Source: Urechis unicinctus
Taxonomy: Eukaryota; Annelida; Polychaeta; Xenopneusta; Urechidae
Direction: 5' to 3'
Assembly: GCA_034190875.2 (NCBI GenBank)
Contig: CM067351.1
Location: 9,142,500 to 9,206,499, forward strand
Length of the DNA stretch: 64,000 nucleotides
Shown here: positions 25,263 to 39,270 of the stretch, piece by piece
How positions within the stretch are numbered: the stretch's first letter is position 1
How the letters are laid out: every line of letters starts with the position of its first letter
The notes under the pieces: model-generated
Seen by the model: only the letters and a program-made list of their open reading frames with translations
Told to the model about the DNA's origin: nothing
The model's database searches: none
Made by a program: the position numbers and the translations under genes

Positions 25263-25760
25263 CACTTTCATAAAAGCACAGTACTGTTTCGGCAGCTATT
25301 TTTGAGATGGTGATGGGTTGACAGAAGTCGCTGAAAGATGATAAGTTCCTGGTGTGTGCGTCACGTCCTGTGTGTTGGTTTGAGGAATCCAATGCTGAGT
25401 TGGCGAGGCCGCTGATACAATTACAGAGGCCTGCATGGGGTGAGATAGGGCACAGGTGGAAGCGTCTGTGGTAGGAAATGATTAACTGGAGCTGGGCACT
25501 ATTGCATTTTTCTGGTCGATCAATATTGTATTAATTTCATCTCGATAAATTAAATTAGGCAATTACATTTGCAATTTGTTCATATTAGATCTTAGAAATG
25601 TTTATTGCCTCAATCATACGTACAGTTATGCATACAAACATGCATACAAATACATTGTTATATCCAAATGAAGATAGAAGGATCAAAAGCAATGTGTTTG
25701 GTCAATCACATCAATTTAGCAGTTACACGTGCGCGCTGGACGAAAAGTGCATAAGACGCT
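25260..25760 (+). repeat. Module S, copy 3
   Basis: Paralogue of 8515-9060 with one 38-bp unit ('gtggaagcgtctgtggtagg') instead of four. It has an additional stretch 'ctgcatggggtgagataggg' that copy 1 lacks here but that resembles 38020-38040. Confidence 0.7.
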
Positions 25761-25904
25761 TCAAAAGAATTAGCAACGCAAGCCGACAGGCAATGATATG
25801 CCATCCAAATGACAAACAACACGGTATCGTCCTAATGTCAATGACAATGACAAGATTGAGATCCGAATCCAGTATGGCGAAGTATATTTTGTATCGCCAA
25901 TAGC

Positions 25905-27330
25905 ATTCATTCTTCATTTGTCTGCTTCCTGCATTTTTCCGGATGCAGTGGCAGCGGCTACAAACGCTGCTGTCAGCTTTTGGTTACTGATAACTTTCGT
26001 GCAAATGGCACTGCTTAAGCTATATCTAACAAAATTAGCTAGATAACTTCATATTAAGTCATAATGAGTATGAATCACACGCGATTTGCATTTATTGCCC
26101 ATTTGAACGGATATTGCGTCTGCGAAAGGTGTTGCGAAATCATTCCAGCGGAAGAGTAATTTGCATATATCGATATGACTGATACGCCTACTACGAAGGA
26201 TTGTCAATATATTACTATGTTAAGAGCTATGAAAAAGAAGAAAATTCTACAACAATTCTCCGCTTATATATTATTAATTTAGCAAATATCTGGAATTTAT
26301 AGTTTATTGGAATCGATCTAAATCAAAGACGATGATATTTATTCAATTTAAGTGTCTTTGTGAATTGTATATTTTTTCATCAATATAAACTACTCACGAG
26401 TTGTTCGATTGCTAGTATTCATTGCAGTCATAAATCCCCAATTGCTATGAGTACCCCCAATGCAATGACATGCCAGAAACATCAAGGGAATAGCATTAGG
26501 TAAGTTCCTCATTAATCTCATTACACCATTGATTATTCCATCAACCCCCGTGTCCACAGAACAGCGCAGACAAACCTTCACTTGTTACTATGGATCAATG
26601 TAGCAGATTGGAGTGCGTCAATTACGACTTACATGTCCATGCTGCGTTTGTCCTCGTCGGTAACCATCTTGTTATCCAATTATCACTAATGGCCCTTTCC
26701 AATAAATATTGGGAATGGATGATCAATGGTTCAAAACATTGAATTTAGTTTAAGGTGAGACCGAATGAATCCCATGGTAGAATTCCACATGTGCTTTAAC
26801 ACCCAACTGATTGCTTAGCTATACACAAACAAATTAGAGCTTGAATTTAATCGGACAATTTAGTTTAATTGAATACAAAGGGCGCTCTTCGTAAAAATGT
26901 GAAACAATTAGTAACCAAGATCGAAGCACTAAGCATGTACGAGTGGGTGATTCAGTATTCGCTCGTACTGAGCCTTACATTACTTGACCTAGCCATGTTA
27001 TTATTCAAAGGCAGCGTAATCATATTGTCAGAATATCTTTGATCAATATATCTATTGATAAATTGCGATTGTGGAACGGAAATCTGCATAACAGATTCAG
27101 ACATTTTGCCATAGCCATGATTTAGTTATTTCGTGCTGACAAAACCTGTGTACGTGTCAAAATTCGACGGGTGGTTATGACAAATCCACTTGTCTTGTAA
27201 AGTTAGGAGCTTACTCAGATGCTTCTCTTTCAGCTTGCCGGCCAATTTTATTTGCTGCTATCACAGATTTCAGCCTGAGCGGTGTGCGTCATGATAGCCA
27301 CTTACTGCTTCTTCTTCCTTAAATGTGGGA
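25905..27330. other. Stretch without genes in copy 2
   Basis: No good partner is seen in copy 1 at the expected place. The right part (26960-27500) resembles 35230-35640 in copy 3 ('cgccgatatatacg', 'acaaacct'), so copy 1 probably lost it. Only short, unsupported frames are present. Confidence 0.45.
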
Positions 27331-28019
27331 GATGCACAGACACGAATGAGGACAGTGTTTGAATCGCCGATATATACGTTGTACAAAGCAGCACAACAAA
27401 TGTTTGCCTGCTAAACTGATAAGCGATTCGTTGACAGTTTCGTTGATGATATCAACAAACCTTAAAAAGAGTGGAGAAACAGAGGTCCATGTTCGGCGTT
27501 TCACTGTACCATTTGCATTGGCGGACAGTTCCTACGCCCGCCTCTTTCAACCACATTGTGATGAATACACAGTAAGATTCCCCACCTTAACGCACCAGGT
27601 ATACATGGTAGCACCCCATGACCTACTCAATATTTATTTGTGTGTTCATATTAACAGTTTCAGGTGTCAATAATATTGCTGCATACTGGGATGATAAGTG
27701 GCCTAACAGCAGCATCTGTGATCATTCTGTGCCTGAATGATACAGGATAAACGTTTATGGTCGAACCTATCTACTGAGAATAGTGCATAAACCCACCCCC
27801 GGGGGCAAAATTGGTAGCAGTCTTAACCTATAGTGTCCCACTCTGCAGCATTTATCCCATCATGAATTGGATCATTTCATGCATATTCACTGCATTAAAA
27901 CATCAAGTTGGCTGATTGATGGTAACAAGTCAATAGTTTAACCCATCGATCAATAACAGGGCGAAAGATTTAGTTTGCATCAAATCTTTGGAATAACGTG
28001 ACAATGTGGTCCACTCTGT

Positions 28020-28330
28020 GCCGTGAGGGCGAAGTCGCTTAAGCGCTGATAAGATCCTAATGAGTGTTTTATGTGGTACATGTATTGCGTGTCTTGCGGT
28101 GGTTTTGGAAATATATGTTCAGTGTAGGGTAGGCCGCTGATAAGCCCAAAATTGGAGAGTTAGGACGCGGCGTAGGGCCCCTTCTATTGTTGCGAGTGAA
28201 TAAATGAGGCTGGGGAGAATGACATTCTGCTGATCGGTGCAATCCGATACAAAGCCAACTCATATGCAATTTGGTCACAGTTACTTTTAATCGTTTGTGC
28301 AAATAACCTGTACAGTTATGCATGTTATGC
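28020..28330 (+). repeat. Module S, copy 4
   Basis: Paralogue of 11020-11530, ending earlier, just after 'cctgtacagttatgcatg'. Confidence 0.7.
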
Positions 28331-29260
28331 AGATATATAAATCATTACTTAAGTTTCCAGAATCATATGTGTCAATCTAAGTTGTCAGGATAATTGCACT
28401 AGACACATGTTTACAGTTTTTTAATATTCCATAAAATGTAACCTGTCAGCAGTAAACAACGGGAAAGTTGGATGTTCAACTGGCAAAGTTTTAACTGAGT
28501 TGAATGGCCTCTGCTATAGACATTACTAGACATCATTTCCATCGGGCAACTAACATAGTGTGTTAATAACCACATGAGCAGCTGTCTGGTTTTAGTCCTT
28601 GAGTTTCGATAGATGAATCTCTGTTCTCCACTATTTCCTTCCTAGCCCATATGAGGGAATTGATGATTGTACTATCTGGGCCAATTATTTATGCATGGTT
28701 TAAGGACTTATTATAAATATAACCATTATAATCTAAAATGTTTTCACTCAACAAACTTTTGTAGTGAATATTGAGCAGCTCCACTAGCAACACGCCACCA
28801 CTGGCAATCGAGATATCAATGCAGAATCACAAATATGCATTTCCGGCTTGAATGAGTCAATTATCCAATAAAGCAGGCCTGTTTTCCTAAATCATCCGGA
28901 AAACTTTTACTTGCCATCATTGTCATAGAAGAGCCAATAGCTCACTTCTGCGGTTTGACTAAATGCTCTATTGGCACCGAGTGGGTCATCAGTGGTCTAC
29001 TGTAACAAGAGAAACGTGGTATGCATCGTGCAGGGCTGACATGATTGAGGCGACAACCACCTGCTGTTTATCATAGTTAGCAATGTAGCCGCATTCAATT
29101 CGTATCATGCAGTACATTTATGTAAGCATAGCCGCAAATCATGCCAACGGCGGGGATTAGAGCGAGGTCGCGTCGGGATTAGGACGGGATCATAGCAATA
29201 TGTCAGTAGGACATTAATGAGGGTTTCAATGCAGACCATATGTCAAAAAACACTTATAAT

Positions 29261-29466
29261 TTGTTCGTATCGAAATCAGATTTGACATTACACAACGTTG
29301 ACGGTTACCAGTGTAGGAATATATCAACCTTTTGTGGCGAGCGTTGACGACCAGACCGATTTTTGTGGTGAGAAATTTGTTCGTATCTAAATCATACATG
29401 ATATAGCATTATGCAACGTTTCTGTTAATATGTAGGAATATATCACCCTATTTGTGGCGAGCGTCG
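29261..29466 (+). repeat. Local 116-bp direct duplication
   Basis: Two diverged copies (29261-29343 and 29377-29466) of the block that is single at 13378-13461. Both end in 'tttgtggcgagcg'. The first has 'cacaacgttgacggtt', the second 'tgcaacgtttctgtta'; the second is not clearly closer to copy 1, so the event is not very recent. Confidence 0.7.
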
Positions 29467-30120
29467 TGCGGTTATCACTTTTTACTTTGTGAGGCATTAT
29501 ATCCGATATCAGTGAGGCTCGGCACCTGATCAACTCGGGATCTGATGGTTAATTTAAAAGTATCTGCAGCGGGTGAGATAACGTACAAGGTATATGTGCG
29601 CAGGTCTGGTGAGGGGCTACATGATTGTGACATATGGCCAGGGAAAGCCATAATATGTAATAACGTTGGGACGTGTCTGACAATTCCACAGATTTGTACA
29701 CCACCTACACGAGTATTCGATGGTACTACGATTAGCAAGAGACCAGTAACTCACTGAGACATGATCTGTGGAAGATAAGTACGATATTCATTGGATGTAT
29801 GAATTGTTTTGTTCCATGATAAGGCTGTATGGATATCTGATTAAAGTGATTAAGTAACAAGAAACACTGGTTATGTTCCAACAGCAGTAACTTTGCATAT
29901 TACGGGCGAGATTATGATCACACAACTCTACAACGCTTGATTATACATCGTATTGGATAAATTGACACAACTGTATCAGAAGCATGTTGAGAACACCGAT
30001 TCACTTGATCTTCGTGTAGCATGACTATATTTTTATGTTGAGCATATTTGTGCTCTATAGGAATATCGGGTTGGGCTGTACTCAGATATTACGATCACCC
30101 AAATGACATATTTGATTATT

Positions 30121-31744
30121 CGATGCTATTCCGTGAGGTGGTAACAGTAATGGTAAAATTACGTGTTATTAATGCTGCTTGACACCTAAGGGTATCTGAC
30201 AATGACTGTATCACCTCGTCAGCAATATGAACTTATGATATATCACTTTAGTCACCTTTCTCCTTATTGGTAGTTCGCGGGTGGTCTACAATGTCGTGTG
30301 AATGAAGTGAAAGGTAATAAATTGTCGCTTTTTTCCTCATGTTTAAAGTGCTTGACATTTGCTGGGTCGTACAATTGCGTTTTGTAGTCATCGCGTTCAA
30401 TGTCAGCGTTCTATGTGTCCAACATCTACAACAGTTTATTCATGACTCAAATGAAATCCATTGCATATTTTGAACGGAAAAAGCAACAATCAGAGGCAAA
30501 TGTTGCCTGTCTAGCTGAATAGAGTGATTACGTAACCCTGTCGATAAAAGAAGCAGTGAAATGACCGAGCGTTCAAAATCACTGATAATTAAGTGCGCCT
30601 GAGGGTATGAGTAACTTTCTATTGATGAATAGATATCTTCTGTTGTAGGTGTTTATAGTCAGATTGTTTTGCACAATAAGAAGCTCTGTTCTATTATTCC
30701 ATTCGTCGTCAATGTGTTATTGGATCGGTCGTTATTTCAGTCGAAAGTAAATAACTCCAACAGACGCGATAAGGAGAGGTCGCAGGCTTTCTCAGACATA
30801 CAGTGTAAGACAAATACTCCTCCCATATTCACATTTTCAATGAATATGATCATCGGCAAGGCATTATATGATATTTGTCTCACGCGTAAAAGTTGTTTTA
30901 AAATTACTAGTCCTTATTATCTTCAGAAGCGTTTACCTACCAGTTTTAGTCTCACAAGGTTTCGAATGTTGGTCCTTGGATAAATGCAAGGCTTAAAGTG
31001 CACGAGTAAGTCAAGTAAGTCGTATGATTCAGTTAGACGCTACGTATCAACACTTACCAGCATGCTAGTCACCTGTTTCAGGCGTGATGGTGGAAATGGT
31101 GATAATGCCGATTGCAATTGAGACCCTTGTGGGGCACCATGTCTATATTTGTCTTCTATTGTCGATTAACTTATACCGTATGTAGCTCCATACCCGCAAA
31201 CCCTCCTATACATACCCTGCCTGCATAGGTAGCCTTTATCCCCAATTTATTGGCAATTAATACATACATAAGGTCAGAAAAATCTAAGTATACGTTTAAC
31301 AACGAAGTCACGGGGGTGAGATACATGTGTGATCTATGTTACATTTTCTCATGCTCAAGCAATTAGAACTAGATCAAATAAAATATCGAGATTTTTCAGT
31401 GTCAACCTAATTGCTTGGGCAACAATGCCTTGCGGTCAAACATCATTCTTCACTGTGACAGTTTCATATAAAGTGGTTAGCTATGCTCTATGTGTCTACC
31501 GTACATAGTTCAAGCTCACCGAATGGCTTGGTATGCAATTCTTTGGCAGGTGCGTCAAAGTCTGTCTTCTTAGGCATCGAAAGTAAAACCCTTTCGTACG
31601 AGTTGTGTGATCTAAATGCAGAAGTGCGAAATTTCCATCCGAAACTCTTTCATTAAAATGTTTTCTGTTAATTGGCACATTAGCCCACCAAGTAAAATGA
31701 GCATTGCCTCTCAGGCATACTGCTTCTAACGCCATCATCATTAT
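30121..31744. other. Stretch without recognised content
   Basis: Lies between the end of copy 2 and the start of copy 3. The longest frame is 30669-30983 (104 aa, + strand); it resembles nothing I know and has no second copy in the window to test conservation. I see no transposon ends. Confidence 0.4.
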
Positions 31745-33699
31745 ATAAATGTAAATCACGTATTTAGTTATGCGTATCGATCTGAGCGTAATTAAAAGAA
31801 TTCATAACCAGTTACAAGCTTGATTATATGCCGTAGCGGGCTAACATCATCTTGAACTGGTCAACCTCTTCTAAATTGTCTTTAAAAGTACAAGTTGAAA
31901 TGTGAATCGATTATTATCTCACCAGAACTCTAGATGTGACCAGTGGTATGTGTCCGGTAAGGGTTTCTATTTATTCGCCCCGTCTGCTGTAGGTATTCGT
32001 TTGCACATCGTATTCGCAATCGTATTTATCTTGCATGCATCGATAATAGCCAGGATGCCAGGACGTTGTGACATCCATTCCTTTTATACCCCAACAAACA
32101 ATTGCCTGTTGACAAAGCAACACCTGGTGCATTTCCGAGAGTTCTCACAAACTTAGTTCTTCTTTGAATAACGCACTGCTATAATGTATAAGGAGTTCAT
32201 TTTCTTTGCTAACAAGTGACCCTTAACCAACCACACCGGTGTTCTTCGAGTACAGAGGATATCGTAACAATACATGATACAATGCCTTCCAGAGAGATAC
32301 GACGCGCAAACACAGAATGTTGTCATGTCCCATTTTGTGCCACAGTGCGAGCCTGTTAGTAAGCTTAAGATAAAATGTTACATGTCTTTCATCGCACTGG
32401 TTTCTTCTAGCGCATGCGCCTAACTACATGACCACCAGCAGCTACAACAGTAACACTTAACCCAACCCACTCGCCTGCAAACTCATTCTGTGAGCTGCCT
32501 GAGTTGTATGCGTGCATACAAATCGTTCTAATAGTCAAGGAGCCGGACTATTATCATCGAAGCTGCTTCCACCTCTGCGTTTACAGAAGCGTTCTTAGTG
32601 AATGATTTCCACCTAAAGGGGCATTCGTTGGTAGCTCTGCTTTAACGATGAATAGCTACTATTGGATTGTCATAAAATAACCGAGTGCATTAAACCCCTA
32701 AATGGAGCCAATATCTTTCATTAGCAATGCTTTTTATTCATAATATCTTCTGTGACATATTCACCAGATGCGCGCGGCACGGTGTTCTGGTTCCTATTCA
32801 ATTCACGCCCAATGTGTCTGTAACATGCATAATATTGCGCTCAACAATGCTGTTGTTAGCAAGTAGGATAAAGCGACACCCTTCGTCATAGTAACGTACT
32901 CCCAGTTCCCGCCTTGATGAAACGTCTGCGGGATAAAGATACGGCATCGCTGGTGGTTTGACAGAAGCCATGGCTTAGTGATAGGATGTGCCTTGGGTGG
33001 CGCACATCCTATTTTCTCCTTCTTCTAGCTTGGGGAATGAAGTCTAGTGAAGCCCCTATGCTGTTAAGCTCAGGATCAGTGAAGTAATTTAATAGTGTCT
33101 GCTTTGGTTCAGATACGGAGGTCATTCACTGTGTTCAGGTGCTATGCAATAGTGAGAGGAATGAATGATGCAATATGCACAAATGCTGAAAATCGTGTCT
33201 AACGAATATACATACATGATCTGCAAAAGATATTTAATAACAGCATTTGTGTTCACGAGTGTATGTACATTAGAGTGTGTTCGTTTGCGAATGATTGGTC
33301 CTCGAAATAATTAACTGATGAACTACTTTCATCTCGGTCATCATTCATAAGTGCCGCGTAGAGTGGGGTTATCAAACTGATGCAATCGAAATAATGTTAA
33401 TGATTCGCTAGAGGGAATGACAAGAGCAACATTGAAAAGAATGCAATGTTAACTTATAAAGGTATTAGCATTAGCAGTGAGGCCCAGTAGTCAATTCGTC
33501 CTATTGTCGTAATCGTCAAATAATCTTATCTCCAATATTAGCATATAATGAAGCATTTTAGGTCAGAAACATTGCAGCAGTGAATCTGTAGGCTAACTCG
33601 TAAATTACCAAAACAATCCCATGGAGGAAGTGCATCTTGTCCTAGGCTGCTCCATTGAGTTCGACCCGATTAGTAGATACGGCGTTGTCTGTTTCGACT

Positions 33700-33860
33700 T
33701 CCTTTTCACCATCATAAACAGCACAGTAATGCGCAGACACTTATTAGTTGTTAAGATTTGACTGCTATTCATGATTTGGTGATCGGTTGACAGAAGTCAC
33801 TGAAGCGATAATAAGATCCCGGTGTGTGCGTCACGTGATACATATCTCATATATCATACA
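33700..33860 (+). repeat. Module S, copy 5 (truncated)
   Basis: Starts at 'tcgacttccttttcacca' and includes 'agatcccggtgtgtgcgtca', then passes to module T. No LINE sequence precedes it. Confidence 0.65.
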
Positions 33861-35815
33861 TCCATAAAGGGTCGGATACTGCAGTGACAAATCCGTCGCT
33901 CTTTTATGAGGCACCAGTAACATCTATCCAACCAATGTCACTATAAATACAGCTAGCGTGATTATTGCCATCACACAAAGCGTTCTATGCTGTCTGTTGC
34001 CGCAATGAACAATTGGTTTTGGAGCTCTTCCGGGAGTACCTATTTATATTACTTGTATCGAATTGTGGTTATAGATGACGAGTCCATATTCCCCAAATAT
34101 CTGCCGTTGAAAGCGTCCCCCCCCACAACATAGTATGGATCGTTACATCGCATAACGACACATGATATGTGTATTAGTGTTAATCTCACTAGGGGTTGAT
34201 TTGGTTGTTGGATCTGTATGATTGCATAGGGAATAATTCCATGACATTTTCACAATTTGATTAATTTTAAAGGTAATCCATCCTGGAGGAGCAAAGTTCA
34301 CACAACAACAAATATTGTTCAATCAAACAATATTCCTTCCGAGGGTTGGTCGTTGTGTTCATGATTGATCGTGCAATGAGTCCAGTATGCTATGCCAAAC
34401 TGTTGGCAACTGCAACAGGGGATTCTCCTACCGACGTGAATAAAGCGATCTCTTACATGACCCGTGCATGTGCTGATGATTTAGTCCCTTTCTCATAGCA
34501 CATTTATCTGTGGACGGCTCAGTATATTCTCATACCAAACATAACATAACTTCAACTCGCCATGTTATCATCCCAATGTCTCCAGCTAAGTTTGTTTCCA
34601 AATTATGTTGTAGTGATTCCGCACGTCCACCCTGTGGATATATAAGCAAACACCAGCGCAACCAACTCGTTCTTATGATGATCCCTTAGGCAAATTATGT
34701 TTCTTGTTAATGCGACACACAGTGATAATCAGTTAATCGACAGCATCATAATGCGCCTGACACTATATGGCCAAAAGTAATAACCCACTGTACTTATATC
34801 GGCAAACAAAACCAGCTATTGATTGTTATGGATGGAAATTATTGTTAGGGACAAGATTGGATATGTTTCCTGCCGCACTGCGTCGAGCTCGGCTGCTGTC
34901 CGCATTAACCTCATCACAAATAACATAACTTTCTATGAAGCGACAAGAAATTCTCTGGACTGGCAAATGGTTTTCCATAAAGCCAGATGTCCGTGTCCAC
35001 CTGTGCTTTGTTCAGCTACTCTTCCCAAATAGGATTGAGCCGTGTAGTATACTGAGCAGCTGTTCCATTAAATGAGCGTCGCCACTGGCAATTAAGTCAA
35101 CACTGCTGAATCCTAAATCAACACTTGCGCTTGATTGGCACCTGTGTAACCTTGGTTATCACCAAGACGGACATGGCATAAAACAATGTTAAACACTCAT
35201 CTCCCTTTTCAGATAGAATAGAACTTTCTCGCTTCAAATAAAAGCAATATCGATCTACTTATTTCGTGCTGACAAACCTGTTGGTGTAAGTGTGTATAAA
35301 TACGGTTGAATTTCGATTGGATTTGACGACAATCATAAGTCTGGTAAAGTTAGGAGACTGCAACACCCGAAGAATCACTTACATTTAGGTTGCGATGCTA
35401 CTATATATTCCAGCCTGAACGACGCGCGTATGATAACCACTTAGTGCTCCTTCCGGAAATATGAGGGATAAACAGACTTGAAAGTCGACTGTGTTTGATG
35501 CGCCGATATATACGCTGTAAAAACCCGCACAACAATGTATGCTTGCCGAACTAAAAAGCCATCTGCTGTCATTTTATTTTGATGATATTAACAAACCTAA
35601 AAGGTGTAAAGCTCTAGGGGTCCATGTTCAGTGTCCGTACTTAACTAGGTCTTGATAGCGTACACACGGCTCTCATTCAACCATCTGATTGCGCTTATAA
35701 ACACTCCCGATGCAGAGGTTCTATATCCATGTCTGAACACATGGTCAAACCACCCATTGAAACGGAATAGCTCTAAATACGTCTTATAATTACCCCGTGA
35801 ATTACTTTTAGCAAA

Positions 35816-36165
35816 GGTCATTAGATTTACTATCACCCAGGAGCAATAGACACCGATAAACGAAAACTGGTTGAAGCACGCGTGGTCCGGAACATGACGA
35901 GCATCATCACAGAGAGACCATACACTGGGTCAACTCTGACCTCAGAAAGTAATCCTACATCCGTAATATCATTAAAGTTATGCTGGTTAAAGCAATTGTC
36001 CCCACTTTTGGCGTGGATAATTGGTTCACACGTTTGGTGTGGAAGACTGGTTTTCTGGGCAAAGCAATCATATTGGTAGCTGGATGTAAGATTCTGTAGA
36101 TTTAGGACACGTCATGCTTCACAAAATCGATTATGTAGTAGCACTTTAGTGTATAATTGCATCAA
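35816..36165 (+). repeat. Module R in copy 3
   Basis: Has 'ggtcattagatttactatca', 'cccaggagcaatagacacc', 'tgaagcacgcgtggtccgg' and, further on, 'attggtagctggatgtaag'. It is interrupted by an extra stretch containing 'gtcaactctgacctcagaaa'. Confidence 0.65.
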
Positions 36166-37779
36166 TTCTGAGGGAGAAAAATTGCTGTAAATGTTTCCAA
36201 TGCCGTCTTTTTTTCACGAGGCTCATCAACATTAATCTAACCTAATATTAAATGCGTCTCAAAACACTTGTTTGCTTTTGTGCATTCATATCAACGTACA
36301 CACAATTATCAATGTCCGAGTTATGCAACAAAGCACATCACACTCAGCTGTGAGGATATATATACAATAAGAGGATTTGCCATCATCAACAAACAGTTGT
36401 TAAAAAACGGGCTCATACCTCATACGATGTGTTTTCTTCTGAATCGTATTTAGCCCCCATTTCATTTATATTACCCAAGAAACCATATTGACAAGTCTTA
36501 TAAAGCCGCTGTTTTCCAGTCGCGTTGACAATTCTCAATTCATATGAACCCTATTATGTTTAATTATACTGATACAAAACAAATTGACTTAGTGCGGTGC
36601 TCAAGCAAGTTTCTACTGTTTCCAATCGTGTGACGGCCCGAGATCCAATATCAGGGATCAAATGAGAGAAGAGTCAGTCAATGTAATTGCGTGCCTCGCT
36701 TACAGTCGATGTCCTGATGTCGTTGACCTCACTTACTACTGCATTGGAAAAATACATACAAGCGCTCAACCACAATATCTTGTGTATAGTGTGTCATATA
36801 TACAGATGCGGCATGACCACTTCGTCATTAAAGATTACCTAGCGATGGCTACGGAAGAGGTTTAATGGAGACACAGTCAGCAAAACAACATGAGACGAGC
36901 CAATGAATCCAAACATGACGGAACTGTGTCAAGCTGTATATCCTGCTGCCATGAACAATATGAAGCCTTACACACACATCATAACATCATGGTTAATTAA
37001 CTGGGCTCTAAATCCCAGCTAATCCAACCTTTCAGCGATACACGAATGAACCACGCTGTCAAGCATATTTGCACACGACTAGCATATGGTCTCCCCAAAT
37101 AACCTTTCGAGTGAATGTCAACACACGTTTCACCTGACAGAATAATTCCTCATCGCTGGACGCTACTCAACAGAGACGCTTATATTTATAGACAGCCATC
37201 CAACGGATCGAATCGTTTCAAGTCAGTTCGTCACAACATGAAGAGCCAACATAAGTTTCGCTTTCACTTTGTCTCCATTAATATGGTCAGCAACAATTAT
37301 CGATTAAATTGCCATACTTTGTTGTAAATATCTCCATATTATGCAAATTTATATCTGTTACCAAACAAAGACAAGTAATATGAGTGGATGCTGACATCTT
37401 GTGAGCGCCTTTGCGCAATATTTACATCAAGCACTAGTCATATACAGTTCATTTTGAGAAGCGGAGTACGTAATTGTGCTTAATGGGTGACGGGTTGGGA
37501 GGTATTTTATTCAGCTGCAATGCATTTATAGCGATGAAATATATGTAGTACATTTGATTCACATTTATCATTATGGCTGTGGGGCAAATACAGTACGCAT
37601 CCTCTCAAAAGTGCAATCCATACACTGCAATAACTTTTGTATCAATCCTGACAACACATCCTACCACATTCTTTCCCATTGAAGATGCAAACCACAATAT
37701 AAATCCGTCTCGTAGAACAATTGTATTTTCTCAGGTTGCTTGATCGAGCTCCGCCCTGTGAGTAGATACACATATTGCC

Positions 37780-38360
37780 TCTTTCGACCTCTTTTTCATC
37801 ATCATGGATAGGCTAACACTTCCTCGGATAACGTTTGGTGAAAGATCTGACCGTTATTCTTGATTCGGCGATGTTTCGACAGACGTCGCCAAAATGTTGA
37901 TAAGACTCAGATGAGTGTTTTATGTGGTACATGTATTGCGTGTCCTTGTGGGAAATACGTACATTATATGGGATGCCGCTGATAAGCCCACAAGTGGAGG
38001 GTTAATGAAATGGTGCCTGCATAGTGTGAGATATGAGACAGGGTGCGGCTGAGGTGCAAGTGAATAAATGAGGCTGGGAAGTGTGACATTGCGCTGATCG
38101 GTGCATCTGACGCAAAGCAAACCCATTTGCAATTTGTTCACATTTGCTTATAGTGATGCCTATTGTTCATATAACATGCCTATATTTATGCCTTTATAAA
38201 TGTTATAGTAATGCATATTGCCCATAAATCATGCACAATTATGCATATACACTTGTATGTTTACATTTATGACTATCCAAATACAGAGAGAAACATACGC
38301 ATTTTGTTTGTTCCATAACGTCCAATTACCGTTAATTAATGTGTATTGGGCGAAAAGTGA
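37780..38360 (+). repeat. Module S, copy 6
   Basis: Includes 'ctctttcgacctctttttca', 'tatgtggtacatgtattgcg', 'gcaagtgaataaatgaggct' and 'tttgcaatttgttcacattt'. Confidence 0.7.
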
Positions 38361-39095
38361 TTTTATAACAAGATTATCAAAACCTTAAACTAAGCAATAA
38401 TATACCATCACAATTATAGGCCATAGTGTATCGTCATAATATAGATGGCAGTATTCAGATCCAATACCCTTATGGCACAGTATATTTCATACTTAGCATA
38501 TTATCGTTTTGTATCGGCAATAACACTCATTCTTTATTTGTCTGCTTCCTTCATCGATAACCATTGCGTGTGAAATACACGTGTCCAACGTTAAGCTGGT
38601 GAAGAAACACGTCAGACGAAGTGCATTGTGGAATCATTAATACGCTGGATAAGCACTCTGTGTTGCAACCAGTGTAATAATATACTACACTTTAAATTCT
38701 GAAACAAAGTCATGGTCTATATTCTAATGTTGTTCTTGTCTCTTGGGAGGCACCTGATTCCAAGAATACTTTAAAGGGCAATCAATGATTGTATAACTTA
38801 TTGGATTCGTTGTAGAGAATTCTTTATGCATAATGACAGTGTTGTTCAGAAATGACTTGTGGGAGCATCGTACTTTATTTACAAAAACAAACCGCTCATC
38901 GGTAAGCTTTCCATTAGTGTAATGTGCCTATAGCTGTTTTGTGCAACACAGTTTTAACAAACCATGATTGCTGATAATGGCTTCCTGTGTATCAACTCAC
39001 AATGGACATACACAATGCATCCATAGACGGCAGGATATTGCAGCGACAAATCAGAAAATATATTTTAAGATCCCACCAACATTCATCCACAATGT

Positions 39096-39270
39096 ATTAC
39101 ATTATTTAGAGATCGTCGGGGTGGTTGGAAGGTAGCCATCTGTGGCTGAACCACGCCCGTCTCATGTCAGTGTGTGTGAGTTGTGAATTCAACATAAGTA
39201 TGTACATGTATATTTATTGTCGGGAGACAAATAAATTCTTCTTCTTCTTCTTCTTCTTCTTCTTCTTCCC
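39096..39270 (+). mobile_element. Short truncated retroposon with TTC tail
   Basis: About 175 bases beginning near 'attacattatttagagatcg' and ending in a TTC microsatellite. The part before the tail, 'tatttattgtcgggagacaa' then 'ataaa', resembles the 3' end of a non-LTR element or LINE-dependent SINE. The flanks 'ccacaatgt' (39087-39095) and 'cccaatgt' (39271-39278) look like a short target duplication. The paralogous sites at about 9403, 33939 and 57880 lack the insert. No coding sequence remains. Confidence 0.7.
39236..39268 (+). repeat. (TTC)11 microsatellite
   Basis: Thirty-three uninterrupted bases of TTC, forming the 3' tail of the retroposon. Confidence 0.97.

Larger units (their letters stand above)
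27330..30120 (+). repeat. Large duplicated segment, copy 2, second half (B2)
   Basis: Paralogue of about 10140-14130. It includes the frame 29545-29757 (70 aa), whose counterpart at 13542-13710 is interrupted. The differences between the two change amino acids about as freely as silent positions, which argues against a selected protein. Confidence 0.75.
31745..38900 (+). repeat. Third, much shortened copy of the large unit
   Basis: Matches in order: 31760-31940 with 1821-2010; 31940-32345 with 20880-21250 (and 3800-4080); 32440-33300 with 4640-5430; 33700-33860 with 8515-8640; 33860-34170 with 9330-9650; 37500-38460 with 10700-11640. Thus about 7 kb here covers what takes about 12 kb in copy 1. 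Most of the shortening is in large steps (2010 to the equivalent of 20880; 5430 to 8515), and the LINE fragment is missing although the adjacent module S is present. Confidence 0.75.

Noticed and set aside
29545-29757. 70-aa frame with a protein-like sequence
   Set aside because: The copy at 13542-13710 has mostly replacement differences, then a frameshift and a stop, so no selection on a protein is visible.
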